Program-made: the position numbers and the translations under genes
Notes under the pieces: model-generated
Seen by the model: the letters and a program-made list of their open reading frames with translations, nothing else
Told to the model about the DNA's origin: nothing
The model's database searches: none
Part shown: positions 12,951 to 13,025 of the stretch, one piece after another
Numbering within the stretch: the stretch's first letter is position 1
Layout of the letters: each line of letters begins with the position of its first letter
Source of the DNA: an uncultured Lachnospiraceae bacterium
Lineage (GTDB): Bacteria; Bacillota; Clostridia; Lachnospirales; Lachnospiraceae
DNA: 13,025 nt
NCBI GenBank assembly: GCA_910578885.1
Contig: CAJTSH010000061.1
Span: forward strand, 1-13,025
Direction of reading: 5' to 3'

Positions 12951-13025
12951 TTATATTTTGTTATTAAATTCGTAACCGCCAAATAATAATGCGGTCAGAT
13001 AAAAAATTACCCCAGCCCTTTGCGA
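12951..13025 (-). CDS. C-terminal end of an unidentified, probably membrane, protein
   Basis: The last 24 codons of a minus-strand frame entering from the right edge, including GVIFYLTALLFGGYEF before the stop TAA at 12951-12953. The hydrophobic stretch suggests a final membrane segment. Another frame is also open for 19 codons here, so the choice rests on composition. Too short to identify. Confidence 0.35.
   Translation of the reverse strand, partial: SQRAGVIFYLTALLFGGYEFNNKI

Noticed and set aside
1..13025. CRISPR array, tRNA or rRNA genes
   Set aside because: I saw no regularly spaced direct repeats of 25-40 bases, no tRNA-like cloverleaf and no rRNA sequence on reading through, though this was done by eye.

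Overview
The window looks like chromosomal DNA from an anaerobic spore-forming Firmicute, most likely a Clostridia/Lachnospiraceae member. The reasons are strong AGGAGG-type ribosome binding sites, a spmA sporulation gene, a short clostridial-type CobU, and an anaerobic-type (cbi) cobalamin gene set. This placement is inferred from protein character and was not checked by a search.

Layout. Positions 1-776 hold the start of an uncharacterised gene running off the left edge, a repeat-rich intergenic stretch, and spmA broken by a 172-bp insertion with 20-bp inverted ends. Positions 838-6948, all on the minus strand, are a tightly packed cobalamin operon read in the order cobU (short form), a CobC-like phosphatase, cbiB, a truncated AlbA_2-domain gene, the CobD-type decarboxylase/aminotransferase, cbiP (cobyric acid synthase), cobA (corrinoid adenosyltransferase) and cbiC. 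Genes overlap or lie a few bases apart, except around the AlbA_2 piece. Together they cover one corrin-ring step, adenosylation, side-chain amidation, aminopropanol-phosphate synthesis and attachment, and nucleotide-loop activation. cobS, cobT, cbiA and most early cbi genes are not in the window.

Upstream of cobU is a 29-codon remnant of a SAM methyltransferase. Before it comes an intact Rrf2-family repressor gene with a clear promoter and a perfect 7-bp inverted repeat over its -35 box. With no terminator and no recognisable cobalamin riboswitch in between, the cobalamin operon may now be read from the Rrf2 promoter.

Positions 7613-10970 contain a two-part uncharacterised protein with a PPC-like beta domain, an Imm51-like orphan immunity gene, a second methyltransferase broken by a frameshift and an internal deletion, and an intact iron-sulfur-type flavodoxin-fold reductase on the plus strand.

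Positions 11000-13025 are a decayed accessory region. They hold a receiver-less OmpR-type DNA-binding domain coupled to a histidine kinase ruined by a frameshift and an internal deletion, an unrecognised coding remnant, and the C-terminal piece of a tyrosine recombinase. On the minus strand there is a well-formed 31-codon membrane peptide gene and the tail of another gene at the right edge. The recurring theme is small internal deletions, single-base slips and one small insertion, in contrast to the intact cobalamin genes. No wholly new system is evident. The most informative points are the element in spmA, the AlbA_2 piece inside the cobalamin operon, the Rrf2-to-cob junction and the hidden membrane peptide.
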